Shown: positions 4,607-12,424 of the stretch, piece by piece
Layout of the letters: each line of letters opens with the position of its first letter
Numbering within the stretch: the stretch's first letter is position 1
NCBI GenBank assembly: GCA_018065815.1
Contig: JAGHSP010000271.1
Location: forward strand, 1 to 14,747
Length of the DNA stretch: 14,747 nucleotides
Direction: 5' to 3'
DNA from: Candidatus Sodaliphilus limicaballi
Lineage (GTDB): Bacteria > Bacteroidota > Bacteroidia > Bacteroidales > Muribaculaceae
Translations under genes and position numbers: made by a program
Notes under the pieces: generated by a model
What the model saw: the letters and a program-made list of their open reading frames with translations, nothing else
Told to the model about the DNA's origin: nothing
Databases searched by the model: none

Positions 4607-6136
4607 TTAATATCTCCGGGCTTGTGCTCGGGCAGTCTTGATGGCTGTGCCCAGGTTATCGACGATGTCGCTTGCCATGACTCCGTACTCGGAGTGCTCG
4701 GTGGCAGCGATGTCGCCGGCGAGACCATGGATAAACACGCCGAGGACTACGCCCATGTCGGGCTGGTAGCCTTGCGCGATGAATGATGCGATGACGCCTG
4801 TGAGCACGTCGCCGCTGCCTGCGGTTGCCATGCCGGCATTGCCGCTAGAGTTGATGTAAACCTTGCCGCTGGGGAAGATGGTCATGGTGTGGTGTCCCTT
4901 GAGCACGATGGTGATGTCGTAGAGTTTGGCCTCGTTGAGTGCTTTGAGGAATCGTTCCTCGTCGGTGTTGTGCTTGCCGAAAAGGCGGTCGAACTCGATG
5001 GCATGCGGTGTGATTACCGACCCCTTGGGAATGCTGCGAATGAGCATGGGGCGGCGGTTGATGCAGTTGAGCGCATCGGCATCGAGCAGGCAGGGATGAT
5101 GGAAGCTCTTGAGATAGGTGTCGAGAGCGTCAAGAGTCTCGTCGCTGCTGGTGATGCCGGGGCCTATTGCCACGACGCTGTAACGGTGGTGCATCTCGAT
5201 GGCGCTGGTGACGTATTCGTTGCTGTCGGGCTCGTAGAGCGCCTCGGGCACTGCGGTCTGCAACGGCATGTAGCCCATGCGGGGCGCGTGCACGGTGACG
5301 AGTCCTGCCCCCGAACGCATAGCGCCACGGGCTGCCAGTATGGCCGACCCCATCATGCCGTAGCTGCCGGCAACGAGGAATATCGACCCGTGGTCATATT
5401 TGTTGGTGAACTGGTTGCGGTCGCGTATCATCGCGCTGGCGTCGTCCTGGTCGATGAGGTAGAAGTCGGAGGGCAGTTCGGCGATGACGTTGCGGTTGAG
5501 CTCAAGGTCAAGCACTACGCACTCGCCGATGAACTGTGCGTTCTCGGCAAAGAAGAAGGCGAGTCGCTTGAACTGGTACACCAGCGTGAGGTTGGCCTTG
5601 ATGATGTTGCGGCGGTCCACAGTGGCGTTTTTCTCGCCGTGCAGGCCTGAGGGCATGTCGATCGACACGATATAAGCGCCGCTGTCGTTGATATACTGCA
5701 CGAGCGAGGTGTAACCGCCCTTGAGCGGTGCACGCAGACCCGAGCCGAAGAGTCCGTCGATGACCACGTCGTTCTCTGAAAGGTCGGGCAGGTTGAAGGT
5801 CTCGGTGACCTCGGTGTAGCTCAATCCCTCGAGCTCGTAAAGCCGGTCGCGGTTGGCCGAGCAGCAGTTGGACAGGTGTGACGACTTGACGTTGAGCAGG
5901 TACACCTCGGGAGAGTAGCCTTGCTCAAAGAGCATGCGCGACACAGCGAGAGCGTCGCCACCGTTGTCGCCAGGGCCTGCAAAGACGACGATGCGTTTCG
6001 TAGAGCGCCAACGCTTTACGATCTCGTAGGTCACAGCCGATGCGGCTCGCTCCATCATGTCGAGCATTGTGATGTTCTCAACCTCTATGGATTTTTCAAA
6101 AATGCGCCTAATTGCGTCATTTGTAAATATTTTCAT
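4607..6136 (-). CDS. nnr: Bifunctional NAD(P)HX epimerase / ADP-dependent NAD(P)HX dehydratase
   Basis: 509 residues, the usual length for the fused bacterial enzyme. It repairs damaged, hydrated NAD(P)H in the cytoplasm: the N-terminal YjeF_N domain interconverts the R and S epimers and the C-terminal carbohydrate-kinase-like domain dehydrates the S form with ADP or ATP. The N-domain shows FAGPGDNGGDALAVSR at 52-67, VVIDGLFGSG at 124-133 with Asp127, and SIDMPSGLHGE at 158-168. The C-domain starts about 245 with DHGSIFLVAGSYGMMGSA, followed by GPGI (325-328), LLDADALN (350-357), VITPHAIEF (374-382) and the nucleotide-site motif NAGMATAGSGDVLTG (433-447) with catalytic Asp443. Both halves look intact. 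It has its own terminator and a likely -7 box upstream. Confidence 0.97.
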   Translation of the reverse strand: MKIFTNDAIRRIFEKSIEVENITMLDMMERAASAVTYEIVKRWRSTKRIVVFAGPGDNGGDALAVSRMLFEQGYSPEVYLLNVKSSHLSNCCSANRDRLYELEGLSYTEVTETFNLPDLSENDVVIDGLFGSGLRAPLKGGYTSLVQYINDSGAYIVSIDMPSGLHGEKNATVDRRNIIKANLTLVYQFKRLAFFFAENAQFIGECVVLDLELNRNVIAELPSDFYLIDQDDASAMIRDRNQFTNKYDHGSIFLVAGSYGMMGSAILAARGAMRSGAGLVTVHAPRMGYMPLQTAVPEALYEPDSNEYVTSAIEMHHRYSVVAIGPGITSSDETLDALDTYLKSFHHPCLLDADALNCINRRPMLIRSIPKGSVITPHAIEFDRLFGKHNTDEERFLKALNEAKLYDITIVLKGHHTMTIFPSGKVYINSSGNAGMATAGSGDVLTGVIASFIAQGYQPDMGVVLGVFIHGLAGDIAATEHSEYGVMASDIVDNLGTAIKTARAQARRY

Positions 6137-6170
6137 TGCGCTAATGATTTTCGGTGAAGATTAGGAACTA

Positions 6171-6178
6171 CAAAAATA
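6171..6178 (-). promoter_or_regulatory. Putative -7 box for nnr
   Basis: The minus strand reads TATTTTTG, matching TAnnTTTG, 34 nt before the nnr start codon. No well-placed TTTG lies about 20 nt upstream, and the region is AT-rich, so this is a weak call. Confidence 0.4.
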
Positions 6179-6263
6179 CTCAATTTAATTAAAAAAGTCA
6201 ATAGAAACCAAAGATTTTTTTTCAAGTTGTGTTATTGGGGTTGGGATCCTGGAGATTGCAGAG

Positions 6264-8186
6264 TCACAGGTTCTTCACCCGCATGGCGCGTATGGCATTG
6301 AGCACTGCCAGTATCATGATGCCGGTGTCGGCAAAGATGGCCAGCCACATGTTGGCAATGCCCACTGCGCCCAGCAGGAGGCACACGCCTTTCACGCCGA
6401 AAGCCATGATGATGTTTTGCCACACGATAGCCATTGTCTTGCTGGCGATGCGCATTGCCTTGGAGATTTTCATGGGGTCGTCGTCCATGAGCACGACGTC
6501 GGCGGCCTCGATTGCGGCATCGCTGCCCACGCCGCCCATGGCGATTCCTATGTCGGCGCGAGAGAGCACGGGAGCGTCGTTCATGCCATCGCCCACAAAT
6601 GCCACTTTCTCGCCCTTACCCGCGGCAGCAAGCAGTTCTTCCACCCGTGCTACCTTGTCGGCGGGAAGCAGCTCGCTATACACGGTGCCTATGCCCAGCT
6701 GGCTGGTGACCTCGCGTGCCACCTTGTCGCTGTCGCCGGTGAGCATGACTGTGCTGGTGACTCCGGCCTGGTGCAGTGCCGTGATGGCCTCGCTGGCGTG
6801 CGGCTTGACGAGGTCGCCCAGCACGATGTGGCCGGCATAGGTGCCGTCGATGGCTATGTGCACCAGAGTGCCTGCCATGTGGCAGTGGCAGCTCTCCAAC
6901 CCCAGTGTGTGCATGAGTTTCTCGTTGCCCACCGCCACGTCATGGCCATCGACGGTGGCTGTGATGCCCAGTCCGCCGAGTTCCTTGATATTGCTCACGC
7001 GGCTATGGTCTATGGCCTTGCCGTAGGCTCGCTGTATGCTCTTGCTGATGGGGTGTGACGACGCACACTCCACGAGTGCTGCCATCTCGATGAGCCGTTG
7101 TTTCTCGTCCTCGTCCTGGCGGTCGTGGTCATCGCCGTCGTGCATGGCTGTCACCTCAAAGACTCCGAGGGTGAGGGTGCCGGTCTTGTCCATCACCACG
7201 GTCTTGACCTTGGAAAGCGATTCCAGGATATTGGCTCCCTTGACAAGCACGCCCTGGTTGCTTGCCCCGCCTATGCCGGCAAAGAACGTGAGCGGTATAC
7301 TCACCACTAGCGCGCACGGGCAGCTGATGACGAGGAAGGTGAGGGCGCGGTAGATCCATGTTTCCCATCCAGGGTCATCACCCATGACGAGCATCATGAA
7401 CAGCGGCGGGAGCAACGCCAGCGCCAGCGCGCCGTAGCACACGGCAGGGGTATAGACGCGCGCAAAGCGGGCGATGAAATCCTCGCTTTTAGACTTGTGT
7501 GTGGCACTGTCCTCGACGAGTTCGAGGATTTTAGAAACAGTGGATTCGCCAAACTCCTTGGTGGTTTTCACCTTGAGCACGCCGGTCATGTTGATGCAGC
7601 CGCTCATTATCTCTTCTCCTGCGGTGATGCTGCGTGGCAGCGACTCGCCGGTGAGTGCTGTGGTGTTGAGCGAGGACTCTCCCTCGACCACGATGCCGTC
7701 GATGGGCACCTTCTCGCCTGGCCGCACGATGATGACCTGGCCCGTCTCCACATCGTCGGGGTCAACTTGCTCGATGTTGCCATGCTCGTCCTCAACGTTG
7801 GCATAGTCGGGGCGTATGTCCATGAGCGACGAGATGTCGCGGCGGCTCTTGCCCACGGCGTAGCTCTGGAAAAACTCTCCCACCTGGTAAAGCAGCATCA
7901 CGGCGATGGCCTCGGTGAAGTCGCCCTCGTTACCGTTGTTCATCTCGTAAATGGCAAGTGAGAACGCTCCCATCGTGGCGACCACCATGAGGAAATTCTC
8001 GTCGAAGATGCGTCGGTTGAGCATGCCGCGGAAGGCTTTGCGCAGGATGTCATAGCCGATGAGTATGTATATGCCCACATAGAGGGCTAGCTTGAGCCAG
8101 CCGTCGATGGGCAGAAATTCGAGCGTGGCGGTGAGAATCGCGCTCACGATGATGCGCGCCAGCACCTTTTTTTGTTTCTTGTTCAT
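6264..8186 (-). CDS. P1B-2-type heavy-metal ATPase (Zn/Cd/Pb exporter, ZntA/CadA-like)
   Basis: 640 residues. A metal pump of the inner membrane that expels Zn2+, Cd2+ or Pb2+ at the cost of ATP. Visible motifs in order: TGES at 179-182 (actuator), SCPCALVVS with Cys289 and Cys291 (transport site in the membrane), DKTGT with phosphorylated Asp333, SSHP with His378, GDGMNDAP at 532-539, a membrane lysine at 599 and the DTG motif with Asp620 in the last helix pair. The last two are the marks of the Zn/Cd/Pb subgroup and argue against copper. The N-terminal HMA domain of classic ZntA/CadA is absent; the protein begins directly with helices. The nucleotide-binding region carries an acidic, His-containing loop (348-361) and a CHCH motif (433-436). 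Start 8186 is chosen because the promoter box lies at 8208-8215, so the longer in-frame start at 8243 would precede transcription. Confidence 0.95.
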   Translation of the reverse strand: MNKKQKKVLARIIVSAILTATLEFLPIDGWLKLALYVGIYILIGYDILRKAFRGMLNRRIFDENFLMVVATMGAFSLAIYEMNNGNEGDFTEAIAVMLLYQVGEFFQSYAVGKSRRDISSLMDIRPDYANVEDEHGNIEQVDPDDVETGQVIIVRPGEKVPIDGIVVEGESSLNTTALTGESLPRSITAGEEIMSGCINMTGVLKVKTTKEFGESTVSKILELVEDSATHKSKSEDFIARFARVYTPAVCYGALALALLPPLFMMLVMGDDPGWETWIYRALTFLVISCPCALVVSIPLTFFAGIGGASNQGVLVKGANILESLSKVKTVVMDKTGTLTLGVFEVTAMHDGDDHDRQDEDEKQRLIEMAALVECASSHPISKSIQRAYGKAIDHSRVSNIKELGGLGITATVDGHDVAVGNEKLMHTLGLESCHCHMAGTLVHIAIDGTYAGHIVLGDLVKPHASEAITALHQAGVTSTVMLTGDSDKVAREVTSQLGIGTVYSELLPADKVARVEELLAAAGKGEKVAFVGDGMNDAPVLSRADIGIAMGGVGSDAAIEAADVVLMDDDPMKISKAMRIASKTMAIVWQNIIMAFGVKGVCLLLGAVGIANMWLAIFADTGIMILAVLNAIRAMRVKNL

Positions 8187-8207
8187 GCGTTGTAGTGATT
8201 GATGTTG

Positions 8208-8238
8208 CAAAGTTACGTCTATTTTTTTGCAACTCAAC
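8208..8238 (-). promoter_or_regulatory. Promoter of the metal-exporting ATPase
   Basis: On the minus strand GTTG (complement of 8235-8238, one mismatch to TTTG), 19 nt, then TAACTTTG (complement of 8208-8215). Transcription would begin near 8200 with a leader of about 14 nt, which decides the start codon at 8186. No metal-regulator gene or clear operator palindrome is seen in the window. Confidence 0.65.
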
Positions 8239-8305
8239 TGCAATGGGGTGGAAAAGTTGTGTTTTTTCTTGACTATCCCGCTGCATGTGGAGTGTGATTA
8301 CACGA

Positions 8306-8334
8306 GCAACGCGCCGTGGTGTGCGGCGCGTTGC
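8306..8334 (-). terminator. GC-rich hairpin after the first POT gene
   Basis: GCAACGCGCCG (8306-8316) pairs perfectly with CGGCGCGTTGC (8324-8334), 11 bp with a 7-nt loop, 26 nt beyond the POT stop codon. No U tract follows on either strand, so it may terminate weakly or protect the 3' end of the mRNA. Confidence 0.55.
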
Positions 8335-8360
8335 TGGGTTATTAGTTGTTAAGCCTGTGT

Positions 8361-9920
8361 TCAGGCTGTCATCTTATTGAGCTTCTTCAGGAGTGCAAAC
8401 ATAACGAATGCGCTGATGAGACACAGGGCGATGAGGATTGCCCAGTTATACATGAGGGGGATTTTGTCCCACAGCATTGAGGGGATGCTGCTCAAGTAGT
8501 TACCTATGGCAGTGGCAACGCACCATCCGCCCATCATCATGCCCTTGAACTTGGGAGGCGCCACTTTTGAGACAAACGACAGTCCCATGGGCGACAGTAG
8601 GAGTTCGGCCACGGTGAGTGTGAAATAGGTAGAAATGAGCCAGTTGGGCGAGAGGATGCTTTGAGTCTCGGTCTCTCCCAGTTCCATGGGCGACTTGAGT
8701 CCCATCGAAGCCAGCGTGATAACACCGAATCCCAATGCTGCGATGAGCATACCCCACGCGATGCGTGCTGGAGCACTGATTTCCTTGCCTTTCTTCTCAA
8801 AGGCACCGAAGAAGAGCATGCTGAATGGCGTGAGCGCAACCACGAAGAAGGGGTTGAACTGCTGGAAGTCGCTGGGCTGAGCGTCCAGGCGATTTGCCAT
8901 GCCGCTGTAAAGCAGGTAGGCACCAGTCCATGCCGCCAGAGTGACGATGCCACAGATGATGCGGTTTTTCGTTTCCTTTGACTGGAAGACGCCGAATCCG
9001 GTATATACCGACAATGCAACCAACGCGAGGCTGAAGATGTTGAATCCGAATCGCATTCCGCCCTCAACGGTGAGGTTGGTGTACTTCTTTGCAAAGAATG
9101 TGAGTGCCGAACCATTCTGGTGGAATGCCATCCAGAAGAAGATTACCACGGCAAAGACAAGCAGCAGTGCCACGATGCGGTCGCGGGTCTGCTTGGGAGT
9201 GAGTTCCTCGACGGGGGCAGCGTTGGCGGTCTCCTTGGCTTTTGCGGCGGTGACGTCGGCGTGCTTGAACCAGCTACGGGTAGCGAAATAGATTACCGCC
9301 GAGAGGATGAGCGACACACATGCCACGCCGAAGCACAGACCGTAGCCGCTGTATAGGGCTTCGAGATACTCGGGGGCGTGGTTGGCAGCGTCATAGTGAA
9401 AACCATACTGGGCGAGGTGCTTCTCGGTGATCCAGTTGGCCATTGAGGGGGCAAACATTGCTCCCATGTTGATTGCCATGTAGAACAGCGAGAACGCCGA
9501 GTCGCGACGGCTGGCATACTTGGGGTCGTCGTAGAGGTTGCCTATGAGCACCTGCAAGTTGCCCTTGAACAGACCTGTGCCGAGCGAGACGGCAGCGAGT
9601 CCAGCAAACATTGCGACCTGCCCGCTCATGTCGGGGGCGGTGGGTATGGCGAGCCCCAGGTAACCCAGGAACATCACCACAAAGCCAGCGACGACGCAGC
9701 GACCGTACCCAATCTTGTCAGCAATCATGCCACCGAACAGTGGCGCGAAGTAAACAACGGCCAGGAATATAGCATTCACTTGGCCTGCGGTGCTCTCATC
9801 CCAGCCAAACTTGGCCTGCATGAACAGGGTGAAGATGGCTAGCATGGTGTAGTAACCGAAGCGCTCGCCTGTGTTGGCAAGTGCTAAAGCGAATAAACCT
9901 TTAGGTTGGTTCTTGAACAT
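8361..9920 (-). CDS. POT-family peptide transporter (downstream copy)
   Basis: 519 residues with 12 or more hydrophobic helices; an inner-membrane member of the proton-dependent oligopeptide transporter (PTR2) family, expected to import di- and tripeptides. ERFGYY sits at 19-24 in helix 1, GLFKGNLQ with Lys119 in helix 4, and FSLFYMAINMG at 143-153 matches the PTR2 signature. Two usually acidic positions differ: the first Glu of the ExxERFxYY motif is Asn16 and the helix-7 Glu/Asp before Gln is His267 (FWMAFHQNG). It lies 78 nt downstream of a similar transporter with the same changes. I see no promoter of its own, only a hairpin between them, so cotranscription is likely. The actual substrate is not shown by the sequence. 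Confidence 0.93.
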   Translation of the reverse strand: MFKNQPKGLFALALANTGERFGYYTMLAIFTLFMQAKFGWDESTAGQVNAIFLAVVYFAPLFGGMIADKIGYGRCVVAGFVVMFLGYLGLAIPTAPDMSGQVAMFAGLAAVSLGTGLFKGNLQVLIGNLYDDPKYASRRDSAFSLFYMAINMGAMFAPSMANWITEKHLAQYGFHYDAANHAPEYLEALYSGYGLCFGVACVSLILSAVIYFATRSWFKHADVTAAKAKETANAAPVEELTPKQTRDRIVALLLVFAVVIFFWMAFHQNGSALTFFAKKYTNLTVEGGMRFGFNIFSLALVALSVYTGFGVFQSKETKNRIICGIVTLAAWTGAYLLYSGMANRLDAQPSDFQQFNPFFVVALTPFSMLFFGAFEKKGKEISAPARIAWGMLIAALGFGVITLASMGLKSPMELGETETQSILSPNWLISTYFTLTVAELLLSPMGLSFVSKVAPPKFKGMMMGGWCVATAIGNYLSSIPSMLWDKIPLMYNWAILIALCLISAFVMFALLKKLNKMTA

Positions 9921-9939
9921 ATTGTTATTGTTTTGCTAA

Positions 9940-9978
9940 TTTAGCCGGATAGTCCATACCTCTGGCTATCCGGCTAAA
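9940..9978 (-). promoter_or_regulatory. 13-bp stem-loop between the two POT genes
   Basis: TTTAGCCGGATAG (9940-9952) pairs perfectly with CTATCCGGCTAAA (9966-9978) around a 13-nt loop. It sits between the stop of the upstream transporter (9999) and the start of the downstream one (9920). On the minus strand it is followed by TTAGCAAAACAATAAC and no T run. It may be a partial terminator or a processing/stability element that sets unequal levels of the two transporters. Confidence 0.65.
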
Positions 9979-9998
9979 GTTTTTAAATTTCTATCTTG

Positions 9999-11660
9999 TT
10001 ATTTTGTGACACGTTCGAGCCACTTGAGCATAGCCAGCATGACGCCCATAGAGATGAGGCAGAATCCGGCAAACACTGCCCAGCATTGCCACTGGTGCGG
10101 GAAACTGTTGAGCATTGTCACGCCGAGGGCAATGAAAAGGTTGCCGATGGCGGTAGCACAGAGCCACAAGCCCTGGCAGATGCCCTGGAGGTGCTGGGGA
10201 GCGATTTTAGAAACGAACGACAGACCCAGGGGAGAGATGAACAGCTCGGCAACGGTGAGGAAGAAGTAAGTGACGATGAGCACCCAGGGGCCTGCCTTCA
10301 TGGCAACCTTGGCGGTCTCTGCAAGACCCTTGAATTCCTCGCCTGATGGATAACCGTTGGCAACGGAGATGCCGATAAGGAAGAGGTAAGCGCAAGCGGC
10401 AACAAACATACCGAGTGCGATCTTCCATGGTGTGGAAATCTCTTTGCCTTTCTTTGCAAGAGCTCCGAAGACAATCATGATGATGGGAGTGAGCACGATC
10501 ACAAAGAAAGGATTGATGCACTGCCATATCTCGGGTGCGATAGAATCGGTCTCGCAGAAGTCGCGTGCAAATACAGAGAGCGACTGTCCGTTCTGGTGGA
10601 ATGAGAACCAGAAGAAGATAGCCACGCCGAGCACTGCGAAGAGAGCAAACATGCGCTGCTTGATTTCCTTTGCGTCGGCAGCCACCTCGTCCTTTGAAGC
10701 AGCGGCAGCCTTAACCTTCTTGATGGGGTTGGGAAGTACTTTGCGAGTTGCCACGAAGATGAGGAAAGATGCAATCATTGCAAGAGCCGAAGCGATGAAC
10801 GAATAGTGCACGCCAGTGTTGAAACTCTCGAGGTAGCTAGTGCAGAATGCTGCCAAGTCGCCCACCTGGCTACCATCGATGATAGAACTCTGGGCGAGGG
10901 CGTTGAGATTCTGCATATCCTCGGCTGTATTTGTTCCCTGGAGGAAACCGTGGCACAGACGGGGAAGGTCGGCGTTGTAAATGAAACCGTCGAGCTTGAG
11001 CATAGCGCTACGCAAGAGGGGTGCAACGAAAGGTGCAATCACACCGCCTATGTTGATGAATACATAAAAAATCTGGAAACCGCTGTCGCGACGAGACTTT
11101 GCGATTGCGAGCTCTTCGGGACCTTTCTTGGCAGCCTCGGCCTCGTAGTTGTCATACATCTGACCAACGATAGCCTGCAAGTTGCCTTTGAACAGACCGT
11201 TACCGGTAGCAATGAGCACGAGAGCCACGCAAGTGAGCACAAGCACCCATGTGGGAACGGCGCCGGGATTGCCGCCAAACACGGGAACCGACAGGATGAT
11301 GTAACCCGCAGCCATGACCACGAGACCCATCATGATGGTGCCCTTGAAGTTCTGCAGCTTGTCGGCAACCATGCCGCCTGGGAGGCTAAGCACGTAAATA
11401 AGGAAATAGAACACAGCGTAAATCCATCCTGCAAGGTCATCACTGATGCCAAACTTTGAGCACAGGAAGAGCAGGAGCACTGCATTCATGATGTAGTAGC
11501 CGAAACGCTCGCCCATGTTGGACAGAGCGGCTGAAATAAGGCCCTTGGGGTGTTTTTTCTTTGCCTCAATCACATAGTAGATGAGGAAAGGCACAACCAC
11601 CACTAGAATCGCAATTAGCATAGCCACCATGCGATTGTTGTTCCAGAGATCTTGTAACAT
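9999..11660 (-). CDS. POT-family peptide transporter (upstream copy, with extra N-terminal helix)
   Basis: 553 residues; a divergent paralogue of the neighbouring POT transporter. It carries an additional hydrophobic N-terminal segment (about 11-31, MVAMLIAILVVVVPFLIYYV) and a basic linker AKKKHPKG before helix 1. ERFGYY is at 51-56, GLFKGNLQ at 155-162 and FQIFYVFINIGG at 195-206. As in the neighbour, Asn48 replaces the first Glu of ExxER and His355 occupies the helix-7 acidic position (FWFSFHQNG). Several gaps and insertions separate the two copies, so the duplication is old. It starts 44 nt after the SufE-type gene and may be cotranscribed with it. An internal start at Met11 is possible and would keep the extra helix. 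Confidence 0.92.
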   Translation of the reverse strand: MLQDLWNNNRMVAMLIAILVVVVPFLIYYVIEAKKKHPKGLISAALSNMGERFGYYIMNAVLLLFLCSKFGISDDLAGWIYAVFYFLIYVLSLPGGMVADKLQNFKGTIMMGLVVMAAGYIILSVPVFGGNPGAVPTWVLVLTCVALVLIATGNGLFKGNLQAIVGQMYDNYEAEAAKKGPEELAIAKSRRDSGFQIFYVFINIGGVIAPFVAPLLRSAMLKLDGFIYNADLPRLCHGFLQGTNTAEDMQNLNALAQSSIIDGSQVGDLAAFCTSYLESFNTGVHYSFIASALAMIASFLIFVATRKVLPNPIKKVKAAAASKDEVAADAKEIKQRMFALFAVLGVAIFFWFSFHQNGQSLSVFARDFCETDSIAPEIWQCINPFFVIVLTPIIMIVFGALAKKGKEISTPWKIALGMFVAACAYLFLIGISVANGYPSGEEFKGLAETAKVAMKAGPWVLIVTYFFLTVAELFISPLGLSFVSKIAPQHLQGICQGLWLCATAIGNLFIALGVTMLNSFPHQWQCWAVFAGFCLISMGVMLAMLKWLERVTK

Positions 11661-11704
11661 AATTCGTTGTTATTTTAGGGTTAATAATTTTGCCTTTGCG
11701 GGTT

Positions 11705-12127
11705 TCAGGCCTGTGCCTGGAAGGCGAGTGCATAGGCTTTGATCTTCTTGATCATTGCCACGAGCCCGTTGCTGCGGGTGGGCGACAGGTGGTCGTGGAG
11801 CCCTATGCGGTCGATGAAATAGAGGTCGGCATCGAGTATCTCGGCAGGTGTGTGGCCGCTGAGCACACGCACGAGCATCGAGATGATGCCCTTGACGATG
11901 ATGGCGTCGCTGTCGGCAGTGAAATGCAGCTTTCCGGCATCGTAGTCGGCCTGGAGCCACACTCGGCTCTGGCATCCCTCGATGATGTTGTCGGCAGTCT
12001 TGTATTTCTCGTCGAGCGCGGGCATGGCGTTGCCCATGTCGATGATCACTGCGTAGCGATCCATCCAGTCGGTGAAACCTTCAAATTCCTCGATTATCTC
12101 GTCTTGTATGTCGTTAATTTTACTCAT
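11705..12127 (-). CDS. sufE: SufE-type cysteine desulfurase sulfur acceptor
   Basis: 140 residues, full length for SufE. The reactive cysteine is Cys52 in IIEGCQSRVW, the expected motif that takes persulfide sulfur from a SufS-type desulfurase and passes it to Fe-S cluster assembly. Typical family phrases follow: FTADSDAIIVKGIISMLVRVLSG (68-90, in two runs) and GLHDHLSPTRSNGL at 108-121. No sufS or sufBCD is adjacent, so the gene stands apart from its partners, as happens in Bacteroidetes. It has a plausible promoter upstream and the POT pair 44 nt downstream. SufE and its CsdE relatives cannot be told apart with certainty from sequence reading alone. Confidence 0.93.
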   Translation of the reverse strand: MSKINDIQDEIIEEFEGFTDWMDRYAVIIDMGNAMPALDEKYKTADNIIEGCQSRVWLQADYDAGKLHFTADSDAIIVKGIISMLVRVLSGHTPAEILDADLYFIDRIGLHDHLSPTRSNGLVAMIKKIKAYALAFQAQA

Positions 12128-12153
12128 TTCCAGTAATTGTGTAGTTTAATGAG

Positions 12154-12185
12154 CAAAATTACTCAAAATATTACAATAATGCAAG
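12154..12185 (-). promoter_or_regulatory. Promoter of the sufE gene
   Basis: On the minus strand CTTG (complement of 12182-12185, one mismatch to TTTG), 20 nt, then TAATTTTG (complement of 12154-12161). The -7 box lies 26 nt before the ATG. Confidence 0.6.
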
Positions 12186-12238
12186 CAAAGTGACAAGTTT
12201 TGCTTTTTTTACAGGCGAGTAGGGTAATAGACGGCAAG

Positions 12239-12363
12239 GGATTCTAGCTCTATAGACATTCTAGGCTTTCTATACATTCTATACATTCTATACATTCTAT
12301 ACTTTCTATACTTTCTATACTTTCTATACTTTCTAGGCTTTCTAGATATTCTAGGTTTTCTAG
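12239..12363. repeat. 9-bp TTCTAT/TTCTAG tandem array 2 (about 14 units)
   Basis: From 12256 to 12363 there are twelve uninterrupted 9-bp units: ACATTCTAG, GCTTTCTAT, three of ACATTCTAT, three of ACTTTCTAT, then ACTTTCTAG, GCTTTCTAG, ATATTCTAG and GTTTTCTAG. Two looser units precede them (12239-12255, one of 8 nt). Central units end in CTAT and are nearly identical; flanking units end in CTAG and vary. As in array 1, 5 nt separate the last unit from the seven-A tract of a terminator. Confidence 0.95.
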
Positions 12364-12368
12364 GGTGT

Positions 12369-12401
12369 AAAAAAACAGGGTCCCGTTTGGAACCCTGTTT
12401 T
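12369..12401 (-). terminator. Terminator of the PpiD-like gene
   Basis: ACAGGGT (12375-12381) pairs with ACCCTGT (12392-12398), with an inner CC/GG pair. Seven A residues precede and TTTT follows on the plus strand, so the minus-strand transcript ends in a U run. It lies 23 nt beyond the stop codon. Confidence 0.85.
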
Positions 12402-12424
12402 GGTATTGATGTGATGTGTTGTTA

